The translations under genes and the position numbers were made by a program. A stretch of 16,445 bases of DNA, taken from Kiloniellales bacterium. GTDB lineage: Bacteria > Pseudomonadota > Alphaproteobacteria > Kiloniellales > JAKSBE01. This document shows positions 14,814 through 16,445 of this stretch, one piece after another (the first letter of the stretch is position 1; each line of letters starts with the position of its first letter). The stretch covers positions 1 through 16,445 of the forward strand of contig JASJAL010000043.1 of NCBI GenBank assembly GCA_030067055.1. The letters are read 5' to 3'. The notes under the pieces were generated by a model. The model saw only the letters and a program-made list of their open reading frames with translations, was not told the DNA's origin and ran no database searches.

Positions 14814-15764
14814 TCAACTCCCCGCCGTCAGGTTGCGGAAGACATCGTCCAGCCGGCCGCGCTCGCGCTGGATCTCGGCGCCGCCGAGGTTGCCGTCGGC
14901 GAGCGCGTTGGTCACCACCGCCTCCAGGTCGCGCTCGTCGCCGTCCTCGAACTGGACCACCAGGTTGGCCCGGCCGTTGAGTGCGCTCTTGTCGATGAAA
15001 CGCAGCTTGGCGCTGCTCAGGACCGAGACGGTGTCGGCCATCTGCTCGGCACCGATCCGGACCCGCACCGCGTTGTTGTAGGCCGAGCGGGCGAGCAGGG
15101 CCTCTGGCGCCTCGTCGGCGACCAAGCGGCCGCGGGAGATGACGATGGCCCGGGTGCAGAGTGCCTCGATCTCTTCCAGGATGTGAGTCGAGATCACGAT
15201 CGCCTTGTCGCCGGCCAGGTCGTTCAGCAGGCCGCGCACCTCGTGCTTTTGGTTCGGGTCCAGGCCGTCGGTCGGCTCGTCGAGAATCAGGACCTCGGGG
15301 TCGTGGAGGATCGCCTGGGCGATGCCGACGCGCCGCTTGAACCCCTTGGACAGGGTGTCGATCGGCCGGTGGGCGACCTCCTCAAGCATCAGACTGGAGA
15401 CCGCCTTCTCGATCCGGCTGGACTTGTCCGGACCCCCGAAGCCGCGGATCCGCGCCACGAAGTCGAGGAGCTCCACCGGGGTCATGTCGCCGTAGAGCGG
15501 CGCGCCCTCGGGCAGGTAGCCGACCCGTCGCTTGACCTCGATCGGCGCGCGGGTCACCTCGTGGCCGCAGACCACGGCACTGCCTGAGGTCGGCGGCAGG
15601 AAGCCGGTGACCATCCGCATGGTCGTGGTCTTGCCGGAGCCGTTCGGCCCGAGGAATCCGAGCACCTCGCCGCGGGCGACGGAAAAGGACATGGCGTCGA
15701 CCGCGGTCAGGCGGCCGAAGCGCTTGGTCAGGTTTTGGAGGTCAAGCAGCTGGTCTTGGTTCAT
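14814..15764 (-). CDS. ABC transporter ATP-binding protein, GldA-like
   Basis: The 316-residue nucleotide-binding subunit powers the adjacent permease. Walker A is GPNGSGKTT (39-47), the ABC signature LSKGFKRRVGIAQA starts near 138 (LSKGF in place of LSGGQ, common in ABC-2 exporters), Walker B is VLILDE (158-163) and the switch histidine is H194 in STHILEE. The Q-loop position reads GYLPEGAPLY, with Glu as in many GldA-type ATPases. About 95 residues after residue 220 form the extra C-terminal domain typical of this subgroup. It is the first gene of a four-gene leftward operon. The start codon at 15764 has only a weak ribosome site (GAGACAGCG), so expression may be modest. A promoter candidate lies at 15868-15896. 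Confidence 0.92.
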   Translation of the reverse strand: MNQDQLLDLQNLTKRFGRLTAVDAMSFSVARGEVLGFLGPNGSGKTTTMRMVTGFLPPTSGSAVVCGHEVTRAPIEVKRRVGYLPEGAPLYGDMTPVELLDFVARIRGFGGPDKSSRIEKAVSSLMLEEVAHRPIDTLSKGFKRRVGIAQAILHDPEVLILDEPTDGLDPNQKHEVRGLLNDLAGDKAIVISTHILEEIEALCTRAIVISRGRLVADEAPEALLARSAYNNAVRVRIGAEQMADTVSVLSSAKLRFIDKSALNGRANLVVQFEDGDERDLEAVVTNALADGNLGGAEIQRERGRLDDVFRNLTAGS

Positions 15765-15867
15765 CGAGTCGCTGTCTCAAGCGTTCCCTTGAAAACGACC
15801 GTGACGGCATTGCCCTGTTGCGAAGATTTTCTCGTGCCGGCTTCGCCGAGAAGCCGCTGCGCCGGGC

Positions 15868-15896
15868 TATATAAGCAACCTCCGCCGGGTTGAAAA
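15868..15896 (-). promoter_or_regulatory. Candidate promoter of the Gld-type ABC operon
   Basis: Reading leftwards, TTTTCA (15896-15891) and TATATA (15873-15868) are separated by 17 nt, each matching the sigma-70 consensus at four of six positions. The AT-rich -10 stands out in the surrounding GC-rich DNA. A leader of about 95 nt would precede the ATPase start at 15764 and contain the hairpin at 15829-15852. Confidence 0.45.
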
Positions 15897-15982
15897 GACC
15901 CTTGCCGGTCCCCCGCGGAAGGGTGCCGACGGCCGGCTTGGTCCCGAGTCGCCGAGATCACGGAATCCTCACGTCGGCTCCC

Positions 15983-16011
15983 TTGCGGTTTGAAGCGGCG
16001 AGTCGCAGAAT
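15983..16011 (+). promoter_or_regulatory. Weak candidate promoter of the E1 alpha gene
   Basis: TTGCGG (15983-15988) and CAGAAT (16006-16011) are 17 nt apart. Matches are modest (three of six and four of six). If real, it gives a leader of about 215 nt that includes the inverted repeat at 16083-16139. Confidence 0.22.
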
Positions 16012-16082
16012 GAGCGCCTTCTAAAAGGGGTGACGACGGACCGGCGTGCGCCGGCCGGATCGGCCTCAAGGCTCGGGAAAAA

Positions 16083-16139
16083 TCGGTACCGCACCCGCTT
16101 CGAAGGTGCGGGGAGCGTCGTCGGGTGCGTTTGTACCGA
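16083..16139. promoter_or_regulatory. Switchable inverted repeat before the E1 alpha gene
   Basis: The outer arms TCGGTAC (16083-16089) with GTACCGA (16133-16139) and CGCACCC (16090-16096) with GGGTGCG (16123-16129) form a 14-bp stem with a TTT bulge (16130-16132). The left segment CCGCACC (16089-16095) can instead pair with GGTGCGG (16105-16111), making two exclusive folds. Read leftwards, the long stem is followed directly by TTTTT, so it could be an intrinsic terminator on the minus strand. Read rightwards, it would sit in the E1 alpha leader about 100 nt before the start codon. Confidence 0.45.
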
Positions 16140-16235
16140 CGGCGAAAGGCGGTTGTTCGCGCGCAGGCGTGGCGACCGGTGGCATCCAGGCGCCCAGGCA
16201 GGGCCGATCCAGAGCCGAAGGGAGGCAAGTAAACC

Positions 16236-16445
16236 ATGCTGCAGATAGGCAGGGACGACCTCATCAAAGCCTATACCCAGATGTGCACGATCCGAGAATT
16301 CGAGGAGCGTGTGCATACCGAGTTTGCCGGGGGCGCGATCCCCGGGTTCGTTCATCTCTATGCCGGGGAAGAGGCCTCGGGCGTCGGTGTCTGCATGCAC
16401 CTGGAGGACAAGGACTGCATCGGCTCCACCCACCGCGGCCACGGC
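16236..16445 (+). CDS. Thiamine-diphosphate dehydrogenase E1 component, alpha subunit (acetoin/pyruvate dehydrogenase type), N-terminal part
   Basis: The first 70 codons are present and the gene runs out of the window. The product begins MLQIGRDDLIKAYTQM, followed by CTIREFEERV and GFVHLYAGEEASGVGVCMHL, ending in GSTHRGHG. The HLYxGxEA element and the STHRGHG loop are diagnostic of E1 alpha subunits of 2-oxo acid dehydrogenase complexes. The STHRGHG form is more common in acetoin dehydrogenase AcoA-type proteins than in housekeeping pyruvate dehydrogenase, which usually has YRxHG, so I favour an AcoA-like enzyme. It should be followed by a beta subunit gene. The ATG is preceded by GGGAGG at 9 nt. 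The full identity needs the missing part. Confidence 0.88.
   Translation, partial: MLQIGRDDLIKAYTQMCTIREFEERVHTEFAGGAIPGFVHLYAGEEASGVGVCMHLEDKDCIGSTHRGHG

Larger units (their letters stand above)
15765..16235. other. Non-coding divergent region between the ABC operon and the E1 alpha gene
   Basis: This 471-nt stretch has no acceptable gene. Besides the two promoter candidates and the switchable inverted repeat described separately, it holds a leader hairpin for the ABC operon (TTCTCG 15829-15834 with CGAGAA 15847-15852) and a compact hairpin CCGGC-GTGC-GCCGG (16041-16054). The E1 alpha leader would be over 200 nt long if the candidate promoter is right, which is unusual and leaves room for regulation. 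No tRNA was found. Confidence 0.55.

Overview
The window looks like a chromosomal segment of a high-GC alphaproteobacterium, most like Rhodospirillales and relatives. That placement rests on strong G/C bias at third codon positions, an ECF sigma/anti-sigma pair, a nearby inverted repeat of the kind often seen dispersed in alphaproteobacterial genomes, and protein sequences of alphaproteobacterial character. It is inference, because no rRNA or marker phylogeny is available. I see no phage, transposase or CRISPR array. Nearly every gene has a Shine-Dalgarno sequence of the GGAG type.

Left part (1-5139). The window opens inside a polyamine ABC transporter binding protein, followed by a histone-deacetylase-fold acetylpolyamine amidohydrolase, so this end probably handles uptake and deacetylation of (acetyl)polyamines. 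Two related palindromes separate it from the convergent RNA ligase gene rtcB. Next come a sparsely coding stretch, a DUF4262 gene, a tRNA-like half structure (T arm plus acceptor 3' strand plus CCA, with no recognisable 5' half), and an NDUFA9-like NAD(P)-binding protein.

Centre (5210-8600). An APH-fold kinase gene overlaps by 4 bp a divergent enolase paralogue in which three active-site positions are changed while the phosphate-binding Arg-Ser pair is kept. A beta-hydroxyacid dehydrogenase is transcribed divergently. Dehydrogenase, kinase and enolase-like lyase mimic the order of the tartronate semialdehyde / glycerate / 2-phosphoglycerate / PEP route. I infer that they may form an uncharacterised hydroxy-acid pathway. 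This is the best candidate here for a new system.

Right part (8646-16445). A membrane anti-sigma factor and its ECF sigma factor overlap by 4 bp, and a long inverted repeat sits just before the sigma start codon. A nicotinamidase follows. Then comes a tight four-gene leftward operon of the Gld type: ABC ATPase, ABC-2 permease, GldG-family protein and DUF4340 protein. After a 471-nt non-coding stretch with a promoter candidate in each direction and a switchable inverted repeat, the window ends in the first 70 codons of a thiamine-diphosphate dehydrogenase E1 alpha subunit (acetoin/pyruvate dehydrogenase type).
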